NCBI GenBank assembly: GCA_003435055.1
Contig: QUMM01000016.1
Span: 6,637 to 70,636, forward strand
DNA: 64,000 nucleotides
Source of the DNA: Lachnospiraceae bacterium OF09-6
GTDB lineage: Bacteria; Bacillota; Clostridia; Lachnospirales; Lachnospiraceae
Direction of reading: 5' to 3'
Shown here one piece after another: positions 18,799 through 29,587 of the stretch. The notes beneath the pieces were generated by a model that was not told where the DNA came from, ran no database searches, and saw only the letters and a program-made list of their open reading frames with translations. The translations under genes and the position numbers were made by a program. Position 1 is the stretch's first letter. The number at the start of each line of letters is the position of its first letter.

Positions 18799-18852
18799 AT
18801 GCTTACTAATCGACAAAAGGCTTGCCAGTACCTGCAAAACAAGTTACAATGA
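18799..18852 (+). CDS. Possible 17-codon leader peptide before the decarboxylase operon
   Basis: ATG at 18799 follows AAGGGGGAATTTTT, a strong ribosome site, and opens a frame encoding MLTNRQKACQYLQNKLQ before a TGA. It lies 57 nt upstream of the carboxyltransferase gene. No run of one amino acid suggests classic attenuation. It may be a small protein, a leader, or chance. Confidence 0.3.
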   Translation: MLTNRQKACQYLQNKLQ

Positions 18853-18908
18853 TACATGGCAGATAATTGGTTACAATTTATCTAATATAGAAAATGGAGG
18901 GCTGAAAA

Positions 18909-20345
18909 ATGAGTAACACAGCACAAAGCTTAGCAGGCAAAAGAATCGCGTCTTTGCTTGATGAGAACAGTTTTGTTGAAATCGGTGCAGGCATTACTGC
19001 CAGAAATACAGATTTCAACATGGCGAAGGCCGAGACTCCGGCAGATGGTGTCATCACAGGTTATGGTGTGATCAATGACAAACTGGTTTATGTATACAGC
19101 CAGGATGCATCTGTTTTAGGTGGAACAATCGGTGAAATGCACGCGAAAAAGATTTCAGGTATCTACGATATGGCTATGAAGATGGGGGCACCGGTGATCG
19201 GTTTGATCGACTGCGCAGGCTTAAGACTTCAGGAAGCTACAGATGCCATGAACGCTTTTGGTGATATCTACATGAAACAGACACTGGCATCAGGAGTGAT
19301 CCCACAGATCACAGCGATCTTTGGTAACTGTGGCGGTGGTCTTGCACTGGTTCCGGGAATGACAGACTTCACATTCATGGAAGCGAAGAATGCAAAATTA
19401 TTTGTAAATTCTCCAAACGCACTGGATGGCAACAGAGTGGAAAAATGTGATACCGCATCTGCCAAGTTCCAGAGTGAAGAGACCGGTCTGGTTGATTATG
19501 TAGGAAGTGAAGCAGATATTTTTGCACAGATCCGTGATCTGGTATCCGTTCTTCCTTCTAACAATGAAGACGATACTTACTATGCAGAATCTGAAGATGA
19601 TCTGAACAGAGTATGCGCAGATCTGGCTAACTGTGTTGGTGATACATCCATTCTGCTGTCCAATATCGCAGACGACAATCTGTTCATCGAGACAAAGGCA
19701 GCATATGCAAAAGACATGGTTACCGGATTCCTTCGTCTGAACGGACAGACTGTTGGTGCAGTTGCCAACCGTACAGAAGTTTATGATGCAGAAGGAACCA
19801 AGACAGACAGCTTTGATGCAGTTCTGACAAGAAAGGGTGCTGAAAAAGCAGCAGAATTCATTAATTTCTGTGATGCATTTGAGATCCCTGTATTATCCCT
19901 GACTAATGTAACAGGTTTCAAGGCTGATATTCATTCAGAAAAGGGTGTTGCAAAAGCAGCAGCAAAGCTTACCTATGCATTCGCTAACGCTACAGTACCG
20001 AAGGTAAATGTAGTAATCGGTAAAGCATACGGAAGTGCTTACTCTGTTATGAACAGCAAAGCTACAGGCGCAGACATGACATTTGCATGGCCTACAGCAG
20101 AGATCGGAACAATGGACGCTAAGCTTGCCTGCAAGATTATGTATCCAGAAGCAACAGCAGCAGAATTAAATGAAAAAGCAGCAGAATATGCAGCACTTCA
20201 GACAAGCGCAGTTTCAGCAGCCAGAAGAGGTTATGTAGATACTATCATCGAAGCAGCTGATACAAGAAAATATGTGATCGGTGCATTCGAGATGTTATTC
20301 ACAAAAAGAGATGACCGTCCAGGCAAAAAACACGGAACAGTTTAA
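18909..20345 (+). CDS. Acyl-CoA carboxyltransferase subunit (MmdA/PccB-like)
   Basis: This is a crotonase-fold carboxyltransferase that moves CO2 between carboxybiotin and an acyl-CoA. The 478-aa protein carries both halves of the fold. In the N-half, QDASVLGGTIGEMHAKKI and GNCGGGLALVPG form the CoA and oxyanion region; the C-half has LTNVTGFKADIHSEKGVAKAAAKL and KAYGSAYSVMNSK. The family includes methylmalonyl-CoA and glutaconyl-CoA decarboxylase alpha subunits, and the sequence alone does not fix the substrate. It heads an operon with OadG-like, biotin carrier, OadB and OadA proteins, so its product feeds a sodium-pumping decarboxylase or transcarboxylase complex. GGAGGG precedes the ATG. 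Confidence 0.88.
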   Translation: MSNTAQSLAGKRIASLLDENSFVEIGAGITARNTDFNMAKAETPADGVITGYGVINDKLVYVYSQDASVLGGTIGEMHAKKISGIYDMAMKMGAPVIGLIDCAGLRLQEATDAMNAFGDIYMKQTLASGVIPQITAIFGNCGGGLALVPGMTDFTFMEAKNAKLFVNSPNALDGNRVEKCDTASAKFQSEETGLVDYVGSEADIFAQIRDLVSVLPSNNEDDTYYAESEDDLNRVCADLANCVGDTSILLSNIADDNLFIETKAAYAKDMVTGFLRLNGQTVGAVANRTEVYDAEGTKTDSFDAVLTRKGAEKAAEFINFCDAFEIPVLSLTNVTGFKADIHSEKGVAKAAAKLTYAFANATVPKVNVVIGKAYGSAYSVMNSKATGADMTFAWPTAEIGTMDAKLACKIMYPEATAAELNEKAAEYAALQTSAVSAARRGYVDTIIEAADTRKYVIGAFEMLFTKRDDRPGKKHGTV

Positions 20346-20359
20346 GCGAGGTGTATGAT

Positions 20360-21232
20360 ATGAGAAAATATAAAGGATTATTCGTTTCCGTATCTATGGC
20401 CGCTATGCTGATGACATCCGGAACCGTTTTTGCCGAAGAGACAGAAACTACCGAAGTTGTCACTGAAGTTGCATCTGAGACAGAAGCAGCTTCTGAGAGT
20501 GTATCAGAAGAAGCAGCTGTGGAATCTGAAGCACAGGCAGCAGAAGAAGTCGTAGAGGGCGGAATCAGTGCATCCGACAGAGCATCTCTGGAATCTTATG
20601 CTCAGCAGAGCATTGAGATGATTGTAGGAATGGACGATGCTCAGGCAGAAGAGATTCTGCATCCTTCATCCATCCTCAGCAAATACCAGGACAGCATGGT
20701 AGCGAGTGTTCAGTCATGGGTGAATGCAAAAGAGGAACTTGGTGCATACAAGCAGATCCTTGCGCAGGATATCGAAGTTGATGATGATATCGTGATCAAG
20801 ACAGACTGTGAATTTGAGAACGGCGAAAGCGTAGTTACTACCACACTTTCTCTGGATGATCTTTCACTGGTAAGTATGGAATTTGCAACTGCTGAGAAGA
20901 CCATGGGACAGAAGATGGAAGAAGCAGTCCTGAACACTCTGATGGGTGTCTGCGTCGTATTCGTAATGCTGTTCTTCCTTAGCTTCCTGATTTCACAGTT
21001 TAAGCATATCAGCAAACTGGAAGAAGGTTTCAAGAAGAAAAACGCACCTGCAGCCCCGGCTCCTGCACCGGTAGCAGCCCCGGCTCCTGTAGAAGAGGAA
21101 GAAGTTGCAGATGACGGAGAACTGATTGCAGTCATTGCAGCAGCTATTGCAGCAGCAGAAGGCACAAGTACAGATGGATTCGTAGTACGTTCCATTAAGA
21201 AGAGCAACCGCAATAAATGGCAGAGAGCTTAA
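20360..21232 (+). CDS. OadG-family sodium-pump subunit with long extracytoplasmic domain
   Basis: OadG/gamma-type subunits anchor and stabilise biotin-dependent sodium-pumping decarboxylases. This one is large. A signal peptide (LFVSVSMAAMLMTSGTVFAEE) and a Glu/Thr/Ala-rich segment are followed by a folded outer domain of about 120 residues. A single transmembrane helix comes near residue 200 (VCVVFVMLFFLSFLISQF), then an Ala-Pro linker, and a cytoplasmic tail ending GFVVRSIKKSNRNKWQRA. Classical OadG is only about 80-100 aa and corresponds to the helix plus tail. The ATG at 20360 is preferred because AGGTG sits 8 nt upstream; a GTG at 20351 is possible. Confidence 0.8.
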   Translation: MRKYKGLFVSVSMAAMLMTSGTVFAEETETTEVVTEVASETEAASESVSEEAAVESEAQAAEEVVEGGISASDRASLESYAQQSIEMIVGMDDAQAEEILHPSSILSKYQDSMVASVQSWVNAKEELGAYKQILAQDIEVDDDIVIKTDCEFENGESVVTTTLSLDDLSLVSMEFATAEKTMGQKMEEAVLNTLMGVCVVFVMLFFLSFLISQFKHISKLEEGFKKKNAPAAPAPAPVAAPAPVEEEEVADDGELIAVIAAAIAAAEGTSTDGFVVRSIKKSNRNKWQRA

Positions 21233-21253
21233 TATAGTAGGAGGAAAACTATA

Positions 21254-21625
21254 ATGAAGAATTATACAATTACCGTGAACGGTGTAGCATATGATGTAAC
21301 TGTAGAAGAAGGAACAGGAAACGGAGCAGCACCTGTTGCAAGAGCAGCAGCACCAAAGGCAGCTCCAAAGGCAGCTCCTGCAGCAGCACCAAAGGCAGCA
21401 GCAGGCGCAGGAAGCGTAAAAGTAACCGCTTCTGTACCAGGTAAAGTATTTAAAGTAGAAGCAAGCGTTGGACAGTCTGTAAAGGCTGGTGATCCAATCG
21501 TTGTTCTTGAAGCTATGAAGATGGAGATCCCAGTTGTAGCTCCTCAGGACGGAACTGTTGCAAGTATCGATGTAGCAGTTGGTGCAGCTGTTGAAAACGG
21601 TGACGTACTGGCAACAATGAACTAG
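21254..21625 (+). CDS. Biotin carboxyl carrier protein of the decarboxylase complex
   Basis: The 123-aa protein carries the biotin that shuttles CO2 between the carboxyltransferases and OadB. A short N-terminal beta segment (NYTITVNGVAYDVTVEE) is joined by an Ala/Pro/Lys-rich flexible linker to a biotinyl domain. That domain has the biotinylation motif EAMKMEIP; the central lysine is the attachment site. AGGAGG precedes the ATG. It sits between the OadG-like and OadB genes and is presumably shared by both carboxyltransferase subunits of the operon. Confidence 0.94.
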   Translation: MKNYTITVNGVAYDVTVEEGTGNGAAPVARAAAPKAAPKAAPAAAPKAAAGAGSVKVTASVPGKVFKVEASVGQSVKAGDPIVVLEAMKMEIPVVAPQDGTVASIDVAVGAAVENGDVLATMN

Positions 21626-21668
21626 TTCAGTCGTTTCGCAGTAAAGCTACAACACAGGAGGTAAAACA

Positions 21669-22817
21669 ATGTCATATGTAACAGACACATTATCGAACCT
21701 GCTTCACCAGACAGCGTTTTTTAACCTGACAGTAGGAAACTATGTAATGATCGTAGTAGCTTGTGTATTCTTATATCTTGCAATTAAGAAAGAATATGAG
21801 CCACTCCTTCTGGTACCTATTGCATTTGGTATGCTGTTGGTAAACATTTATCCGGATATTATGGCAGCTCCGGAAGATATGTCTAATGGTGTGGGAGGTC
21901 TTCTCCATTACTTCTATCTGATGGATGAATGGAGTATCTTACCGTCACTTATTTTCATGGGTGTCGGAGCTATGACGGACTTTGGTCCGCTGATCGCAAA
22001 CCCAAAGAGCTTTATTCTTGGTGCAGCAGCACAGATCGGTATCTATGCAGCTTACTTCCTTGCAATCTTTATGGGATTCAATGGAAAGGCAGCAGCAGCA
22101 ATCTCCATTATTGGTGGTGCTGACGGCCCGACATCTATCTTCCTTGCAGGTAAGCTGGGACAGACAGCACTGATGGGACCTATCGCTGTAGCTGCATATT
22201 CCTATATGTCACTGGTTCCTATTATCCAGCCGCCTATTATGAAGGCTCTGACTTCTGAAGAAGAAAGAAAGATCAAGATGGAACAGCTTCGTCCTGTTTC
22301 TAAACTGGAAAAGATTCTTTTCCCAATTATTGTAACTATCGTTGTTTGTCTGCTTCTTCCGACAACTGCTCCACTGGTAGGTATGCTGATGCTTGGTAAC
22401 CTGTTCCGTGAGTCTGGTGTAGTTAAGCAGCTGACAGAGACAGCTTCCAATGCACTGATGTACATCGTAGTTATCCTGCTGGGTACTTCCGTAGGTGCTA
22501 CTACAAGTGCAGAAGCATTCCTGAACATGAACACCATCAAGATCGTAGTGCTTGGTCTGGTAGCATTTGCATGCGGTACTGCAGCCGGTGTTATCTTTGG
22601 TAAGATCATGTGCAAGCTTTCCGGAGGCAAGATTAACCCACTGATTGGTTCTGCCGGAGTATCCGCGGTTCCTATGGCAGCACGTGTATCCCAGAAGGTT
22701 GGTGCAGAAGCAGATCCTACAAACTTCCTGCTGATGCATGCGATGGGACCTAACGTAGCTGGTGTTATCGGTACTGCAGTAGCAGCCGGAACCTTTATGG
22801 CAATCTTTGGAGTATAG
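21669..22817 (+). CDS. oadB: Sodium-translocating decarboxylase, beta subunit
   Basis: OadB is the integral membrane subunit that decarboxylates carboxybiotin and exports sodium. The 382-aa protein has about ten hydrophobic segments. The conserved ion-channel motif IIGGADGPTSIFLAGKL lies near residue 150, including the essential Asp of GGADGP. A second conserved GSAGVSAVPMAARVSQ lies near residue 330. It ends normally in a hydrophobic helix. AGGAGG precedes the ATG. It is flanked by the biotin carrier and the OadA-like subunit. Confidence 0.95.
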   Translation: MSYVTDTLSNLLHQTAFFNLTVGNYVMIVVACVFLYLAIKKEYEPLLLVPIAFGMLLVNIYPDIMAAPEDMSNGVGGLLHYFYLMDEWSILPSLIFMGVGAMTDFGPLIANPKSFILGAAAQIGIYAAYFLAIFMGFNGKAAAAISIIGGADGPTSIFLAGKLGQTALMGPIAVAAYSYMSLVPIIQPPIMKALTSEEERKIKMEQLRPVSKLEKILFPIIVTIVVCLLLPTTAPLVGMLMLGNLFRESGVVKQLTETASNALMYIVVILLGTSVGATTSAEAFLNMNTIKIVVLGLVAFACGTAAGVIFGKIMCKLSGGKINPLIGSAGVSAVPMAARVSQKVGAEADPTNFLLMHAMGPNVAGVIGTAVAAGTFMAIFGV

Positions 22818-22831
22818 GAGGAACATTTAAA

Positions 22832-24244
22832 ATGGCAGATATCGCTAAGAAACCTATTAAAATTACTGAGACCATCTTACGTGACGCACATCAGTCTCTG
22901 ATTGCCACAAGAATGACAACAGAAGAGATGCTTCCAATTGTAGAAAAGATGGATAAAGTTGGTTACCATTCCGTAGAGTGCTGGGGTGGAGCAACTTTCG
23001 ATGCTTCCCTTCGTTTCCTGAAAGAGGATCCATGGGAAAGACTTCGTAAATTCCGTGACGGATTCAAAAACACAAAACTTCAGATGCTGTTCCGTGGACA
23101 GAACATTCTTGGTTACAGCCAGTATGCAGATGATGTAGTAGAATACTTCGTACAGAAATCTATTGCAAACGGTATTGATATTATCCGTATTTTTGACTGC
23201 CTGAATGATATCAGAAACCTTCAGACAGCAGTTACAGCAGCAAACAAAGAAAAAGGCCATGCACAGGTTGCACTTTCCTATACTCTGGGTGAAGCTTATA
23301 CACTGGATTACTGGAAAGATATGGCTAAGAAAGTAGAAGATATGGGAGCTAATTCTCTGTGTATCAAAGATATGGCTGGTCTTCTTCTTCCATATACAGC
23401 AACAGAACTGGTACAGGCTCTGAAAGAAACCGTTGATATTCCAATTCAGCTGCATACACATTACACATCAGGTGTTGCTTCCATGACATACCTGAAAGCA
23501 GTAGAAGCTGGTGTAGATGTCATTGATACAGCAATGTCTCCATTTGCACTGGGAACATCCCAGCCAGCAACTGAAGTTATGGTTGAAACCTTCAAAGGTA
23601 CTCCATATGATACAGGACTGGATCAGAAACTTCTGGCAGAGATCGCTGATTACTTCAGACCAATTCGTGACCATGCTCTGGAAACAGGTCTGCTGAATCC
23701 AAAGAACCTTGGTGTAAACATCAAGACTCTGTTATATCAGGTACCAGGTGGTATGCTTTCCAACCTGACCTCTCAGCTGAAAGATCTTCATGCAGAAGAT
23801 AAGTACTATGAAGTACTGGAAGAAGTACCTCGTGTACGTAAAGACCTTGGTGAATGCCCTCTGGTTACCCCATCTTCACAGATTGTTGGTACTCAGGCTG
23901 TTATGAACGTTATCAACGGCGAACGTTATAAGATGGTTCCACAGCAGACAAAAGATGTTCTCTCAGGACATTATGGAAAGACTGTTAAACCATTTAATCC
24001 TGAAGTGGTTAAGAAATGCATCGGTGATGAAGAAGTTATCACATGCCGTCCTGCAGATCTGATTCCACCACAGCTGGACAAGCTGAAAGAAGAATGCGCA
24101 AAGTGGACACAGCAGGAAGAAGATGTTTTATCTTACGCACTGTTCCCACAGGTTGCTACTGAATTCTTCAAATACAGAGAAGCTCAGCAGACAAAGGTTG
24201 ATGAGACCGTTGCAGACACTAAGAATGGAGCATATCCAGTCTAA
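22832..24244 (+). CDS. oadA: Oxaloacetate decarboxylase alpha subunit / pyruvate carboxylase B carboxyltransferase
   Basis: This subunit transfers the carboxyl group between oxaloacetate and biotin. The 470-aa protein has an HMGL-like TIM barrel with the metal-binding start TILRDAHQSL and conserved RGQN and IRIFDCLNDIRN. The catalytic lysine region is SLCIKDMAGLL, and the metal histidines are in LHTHYTSG. A conserved carboxylase domain follows (NPKNLGVNIKTLLYQVPGGM). It lacks the C-terminal biotinyl domain of single-chain homologues, consistent with the separate carrier gene. It lies 15 nt after oadB. Confidence 0.94.
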   Translation: MADIAKKPIKITETILRDAHQSLIATRMTTEEMLPIVEKMDKVGYHSVECWGGATFDASLRFLKEDPWERLRKFRDGFKNTKLQMLFRGQNILGYSQYADDVVEYFVQKSIANGIDIIRIFDCLNDIRNLQTAVTAANKEKGHAQVALSYTLGEAYTLDYWKDMAKKVEDMGANSLCIKDMAGLLLPYTATELVQALKETVDIPIQLHTHYTSGVASMTYLKAVEAGVDVIDTAMSPFALGTSQPATEVMVETFKGTPYDTGLDQKLLAEIADYFRPIRDHALETGLLNPKNLGVNIKTLLYQVPGGMLSNLTSQLKDLHAEDKYYEVLEEVPRVRKDLGECPLVTPSSQIVGTQAVMNVINGERYKMVPQQTKDVLSGHYGKTVKPFNPEVVKKCIGDEEVITCRPADLIPPQLDKLKEECAKWTQQEEDVLSYALFPQVATEFFKYREAQQTKVDETVADTKNGAYPV

Positions 24245-24304
24245 GAAAACAAGAAAAATATCAGACGCCCCGGAGGAATCCGCGTTTATAGCAAAGGAAA
24301 CCAT

Positions 24305-26234
<1,930 letters not shown>

Positions 26235-26248
26235 GAGAGGTGACGGAT

Positions 26249-27100
26249 ATGGAAGTAATCACGGCTAAAACGGCAGGCTTCTGCTTTGGCGTAAAGCGTG
26301 CAGTGGAGAAGGTATATGACCAGGTAAATCAGGGGAAAAAAGAGATCTATACCTATGGACCGATTATTCACAACGAAGAAGTAGTGGCAGATCTGGAATC
26401 CAAAGGAGTGAAGGTGCTGGAGAGCAAAGAAGACCTTCAGAACCTGGCACATGGAACAGTGATCATCCGTTCTCATGGAGTGGGAAAAGAGATTTATCGG
26501 GATATTGAAGAACAGGGGCTGGAGCTCGTAGATGCTACCTGTCCTTATGTTCGAAAAATTCACAGGATTGTCAGGGAAAAAAGCGAACAGGGCAAACAGA
26601 TTATCATCATTGGAAATGATACCCATCCGGAAGTAGAAGGCATCAAAGGATGGTGTGTTCATCCGGCTATTGTAGTCGGAGATCAGAAGGCAGCAGAGGA
26701 ACTGTGTCTGCCTCAGGACCAGGAAATATGCATCGTATCACAAACGACATTTAACTACAATAAATTTAAAAATTTAGTTGAAATTATTGACAAAAAGGGT
26801 TATGATATTGATGTTATCAATACGATTTGCAGTGCGACCGAAGAGCGACAATTAGAAGCAGGAGAACTGGCTGATAAAGTTGATGCTATGATAGTAATCG
26901 GTGGAAAAAGCAGTTCGAATACACAGAAGCTCTTTGAGATTTGCAAAACGAATTGCGTAAATACGTATTATATTCAGACACTTGATGATTTGGAGCTCTA
27001 TTCACTACCTCCTGTCAAATGTGTAGGTATTACGGCAGGGGCATCGACCCCAAATTATTTAATTAAGGAGGTTCAAGAGTATGTCAGAAATGAGCTTTGA
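26249..27100 (+). CDS. ispH: 4-hydroxy-3-methylbut-2-enyl diphosphate reductase
   Basis: IspH is the iron-sulfur enzyme that makes IPP and DMAPP at the end of the MEP isoprenoid pathway. Three conserved cysteines hold the cluster: TAGFCFGVKRAV, DATCPYVRK and NTICSATEERQ. The catalytic histidines lie in IIHNEEVV, IRSHGVG and DTHPEVEG. The start at 26249 has AGAGG nine bases upstream. In many Clostridia IspH is fused to ribosomal protein S1. Here the two are separate, but the S1 gene starts inside the last 20 bases of ispH in another frame, with its own AAGGAGG. Confidence 0.96.
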   Translation: MEVITAKTAGFCFGVKRAVEKVYDQVNQGKKEIYTYGPIIHNEEVVADLESKGVKVLESKEDLQNLAHGTVIIRSHGVGKEIYRDIEEQGLELVDATCPYVRKIHRIVREKSEQGKQIIIIGNDTHPEVEGIKGWCVHPAIVVGDQKAAEELCLPQDQEICIVSQTTFNYNKFKNLVEIIDKKGYDIDVINTICSATEERQLEAGELADKVDAMIVIGGKSSSNTQKLFEICKTNCVNTYYIQTLDDLELYSLPPVKCVGITAGASTPNYLIKEVQEYVRNEL

Positions 27101-28166
27101 ACAGATGTTAGAAGAATCTTTAAAAACAATTCATAATGGCCAGATTGTAGAAGGTACAGTCATCGCTGTGAAGGAAGATGAGGCCGTATTAAATATCGGA
27201 TATAAGGCCGATGGTATTCTTACCAGAAGCGAATATACTAATGAGTCTAATGTAGATTTATGTGATGTCATCAAAGTTGGTGATACTATGGAAGTAAAAG
27301 TACTGAAAGTAAATGATGGTGACGGACAGGTTCAGCTGACCTACAAGAGACTGGCAGCAGAAAAAGGAAATAAGAGACTGGAAGAGGCATTTGAGAATCA
27401 TGAAGTACTGACAGCTACTGTAGCTCAGGTATTAAATGGTGGATTAAGTGTAGTAGTAGATGAAGCAAGAGTATTCATTCCGGCAAGTCTGGTATCTGAT
27501 ACTTATGAAAAGAATCTCGAAAAGTTCGCTGGTCAGGAAATCGAATTCGTTATTACAGAGTTCAATCCTCGCAGAAGAAGAATCATCGGTGATCGCAAGC
27601 AGCTGTTAGTTGCTAAGAAAGCTGAGATGCAGAAGGAGCTTTTCGAAAAGATCCACGTTGGTGATGTTGTAGAAGGCGTTGTAAAGAATGTAACAGACTT
27701 TGGTGCTTTCATTGACCTTGGTGGAGCAGATGGTCTGCTTCATATCTCTGAGATGTCCTGGGGACGTGTAGAGAATCCTAAGAAAGTTTTCAATGTAGGT
27801 GATAAAGTATCTGTTCTCATTAAAGAGATCAACGGAACTAAGATTGCACTTAGTCTGAAGTTCGAAGATCAGAATCCATGGCTGACAGCAGCTGATAAAT
27901 ATGCTGTAGGCAATGTAGTAACTGGTAAAGTTGCAAGAATGACAGATTTCGGTGCATTCGTAGAACTGGAGCCAGGTGTAGATGCACTGCTTCATGTATC
28001 ACAGATCTCTCATGATCATGTAGATAAGCCAGCAGATGTTCTTCAGATTGGACAGGAGATTGAAGCAAAAGTAGTAGATTTCAATGCAGATGAGAAGAAG
28101 ATCAGCCTGAGCATGAAAGCTCTGGAACAGGCTCCTGCAAAGGAAGAAGCAGAAGACGCTGAATAA
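27081..28166 (+). CDS. rpsA: S1 RNA-binding domain protein (ribosomal protein S1 homologue)
   Basis: The 361-aa protein contains four S1 domains, starting at EGTVIAVKEDEAVLNIGYK, TATVAQVLNGGLSVVVDEA, EGVVKNVTDFGAFIDLGG and TGKVARMTDFGAFVELEPG. The last two are the most canonical. Four domains is the usual Firmicutes form, shorter than the six-domain E. coli S1. It probably helps translation initiation or RNA handling on the ribosome. The ATG at 27081 has AAGGAGG inside the end of ispH and overlaps it by 20 nt. The tail is acidic. A strong terminator follows. Confidence 0.93.
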   Translation: MSEMSFEQMLEESLKTIHNGQIVEGTVIAVKEDEAVLNIGYKADGILTRSEYTNESNVDLCDVIKVGDTMEVKVLKVNDGDGQVQLTYKRLAAEKGNKRLEEAFENHEVLTATVAQVLNGGLSVVVDEARVFIPASLVSDTYEKNLEKFAGQEIEFVITEFNPRRRRIIGDRKQLLVAKKAEMQKELFEKIHVGDVVEGVVKNVTDFGAFIDLGGADGLLHISEMSWGRVENPKKVFNVGDKVSVLIKEINGTKIALSLKFEDQNPWLTAADKYAVGNVVTGKVARMTDFGAFVELEPGVDALLHVSQISHDHVDKPADVLQIGQEIEAKVVDFNADEKKISLSMKALEQAPAKEEAEDAE

Positions 28167-28192
28167 AATAACTGATATAGATAAGAAACGGG

Positions 28193-28218
28193 CGGACAGG
28201 TTTTCCTGTCCGTTTTTT
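28193..28218 (+). terminator. Terminator after rpsA
   Basis: An 8-bp perfect stem CGGACAGG/CCTGTCCG with a TTTT loop is followed by six T. It ends the flavoprotein-cmk-ispH-rpsA unit. Confidence 0.93.
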
Positions 28219-28232
28219 CGTGAGAAATTTAC

Positions 28233-28268
28233 AAAAAAGCGATAAACAAATGAAACAGGTTTATCGCT
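28233..28268 (-). terminator. Terminator of the YprB-like gene
   Basis: Read on the minus strand, AGCGATAAAC/GTTTATCGCT form a 10-bp stem followed by a T-run (the A-run 28233-28238 on the plus strand). It lies 27 nt beyond the stop of the minus-strand gene. Confidence 0.85.
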
Positions 28269-28294
28269 TAAAAATAATATTATAATTGAAAAAA

Positions 28295-29356
28295 CTACAG
28301 GTCAGACAGCAGGTGATGTACATAGTTTGTGATATTATCCGGGTCTGCAAGAAAGGCTTCGTTACAGGAAAAATATAGCTGTCGATTATAGTAGTCCGTC
28401 TTGAACACCGGGGTAAATAACTTGTCGCTCTGTGGTAGATAAAAGCCTTTTTTTCTGCTGTAGCATGTGGAAGCTCTGGCAGGCTCTCGATGATCTTTAT
28501 CCACAAAAGCAGCCACGCTTTTGTGCAAAGCCATATCTTCTTCTGGAAGGTAGTAATAGTTTTTATAATCAGGGAAAAAATACTTCAATGGTTCTCGTGT
28601 ACCAGGAACCATAATCTTCATCTGATCCTTCTCTGCATGGATAGAATACAGCTCTCCGATATAGGAGAAGGGACGCGGGAGAAGTACCGGCAGACGAGCC
28701 TGCACATCAAGCGAATCTCCATTTACTTCATAACTGGTAATATGATAGATCTTGTTCAGAATTGTCTGATAAGACAGAATAGGTAAGATTGCAATCATAC
28801 CCAGAAGATCTTCATAGTTATGCAGTAGTAAAAGTTTCAGATCCGTTTCATTCGGAGTACGCTGATACCGTTGATATACTTGAATCAGTTCACCACCGGA
28901 ATATTCATCATCCCGGTTAACATGCAGGAAGCTTTCCAGGCTTTTCTGTTTCAGGGAAGTCAGCTGCAACATTTTACGAAGTGGACGAATCATGCGAAGC
29001 AGATCTCGACTGATAATGGAAGAAAGTGTAGTATCCAGATGATAAGTTTCACATTTTTCATTGATATAAGGAATATCAAAACGGTCTCCGTTAAAATGAA
29101 TCAGTAAAGTTTTATCCTGAGTATAAGCCAGGAATTCCTTTAAGATATCCGGTTCTTCTATAGTATTTTGTGCAAACCATTGAGTACACTTCCAGCAGTT
29201 ACCTTCCCATGCGATGGCGCCAATCAGATAGATATACGACATACGTGCAGTCAGGCCGGTTGTCTCGATATCAAAAAACAGCAGACTGGACCGATTATAA
29301 TCCTGAAACTGTGTTCCGGTGAGATCAAGCTGTAAGTGGTATGTTTTCTTTATCAT
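28295..29356 (-). CDS. YprB-like ribonuclease H-fold exonuclease domain protein
   Basis: The protein carries a DEDD-type exonuclease domain: FFDIETTGLTARM supplies the first Asp and Glu, LIHFNGDRFDIPYI the second block, and LLHNYEDLLGM the terminal Asp. This matches the RNase_H_2/YprB family, putative 3'-5' nucleases of unproven substrate. The start is the ATG giving MIKKTYHLQ, which has AGAAGGGA eight bases upstream. An earlier in-frame ATG at 29386 would add ten residues that contain this ribosome site. It is transcribed alone, away from the Fe-S pair. Confidence 0.82.
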   Translation of the reverse strand: MIKKTYHLQLDLTGTQFQDYNRSSLLFFDIETTGLTARMSYIYLIGAIAWEGNCWKCTQWFAQNTIEEPDILKEFLAYTQDKTLLIHFNGDRFDIPYINEKCETYHLDTTLSSIISRDLLRMIRPLRKMLQLTSLKQKSLESFLHVNRDDEYSGGELIQVYQRYQRTPNETDLKLLLLHNYEDLLGMIAILPILSYQTILNKIYHITSYEVNGDSLDVQARLPVLLPRPFSYIGELYSIHAEKDQMKIMVPGTREPLKYFFPDYKNYYYLPEEDMALHKSVAAFVDKDHREPARASTCYSRKKGFYLPQSDKLFTPVFKTDYYNRQLYFSCNEAFLADPDNITNYVHHLLSDL

Positions 29357-29528
29357 AGTGATGTCCCTTCTGTCAGAAAATGCCATAAAATGGACTTTTT
29401 TGTAATATTACGAACGGATTTATTCTACAATAAAAAAAATTAAGTGTCAACGAAAGAAGCGTACTCAGATACTGAAAAAAAGCTAGACTATTTTGTCATT
29501 TTGTGCGAAAATAGTAAACGAGGTATGT

Positions 29529-29549
29529 TCAGAATGTTTGACATTCTGA
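29529..29549. promoter_or_regulatory. 9-bp palindrome upstream of the IscU-like gene, candidate operator
   Basis: TCAGAATGT and ACATTCTGA are perfect inverted repeats around TTG, 38 nt before the start codon. A weak promoter, TTGTGC at 29501-29506 and TATGTT at 29524-29529 (17-nt spacer), would place the palindrome across the transcript start. No T-run follows, so it is not a terminator. A repressor site is likely; the regulator is unknown. Confidence 0.5.
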
Positions 29550-29587
29550 TTACATAAAAGACTTTTACTATTGAAAGGAGTTTAAAA

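Noticed and set aside
21330..21420. Microsatellite-like GCAGCACCAAAGGCAGCTCC repeats
   Set aside because: They encode the Ala/Pro/Lys linker of the biotin carrier, a normal flexible segment.
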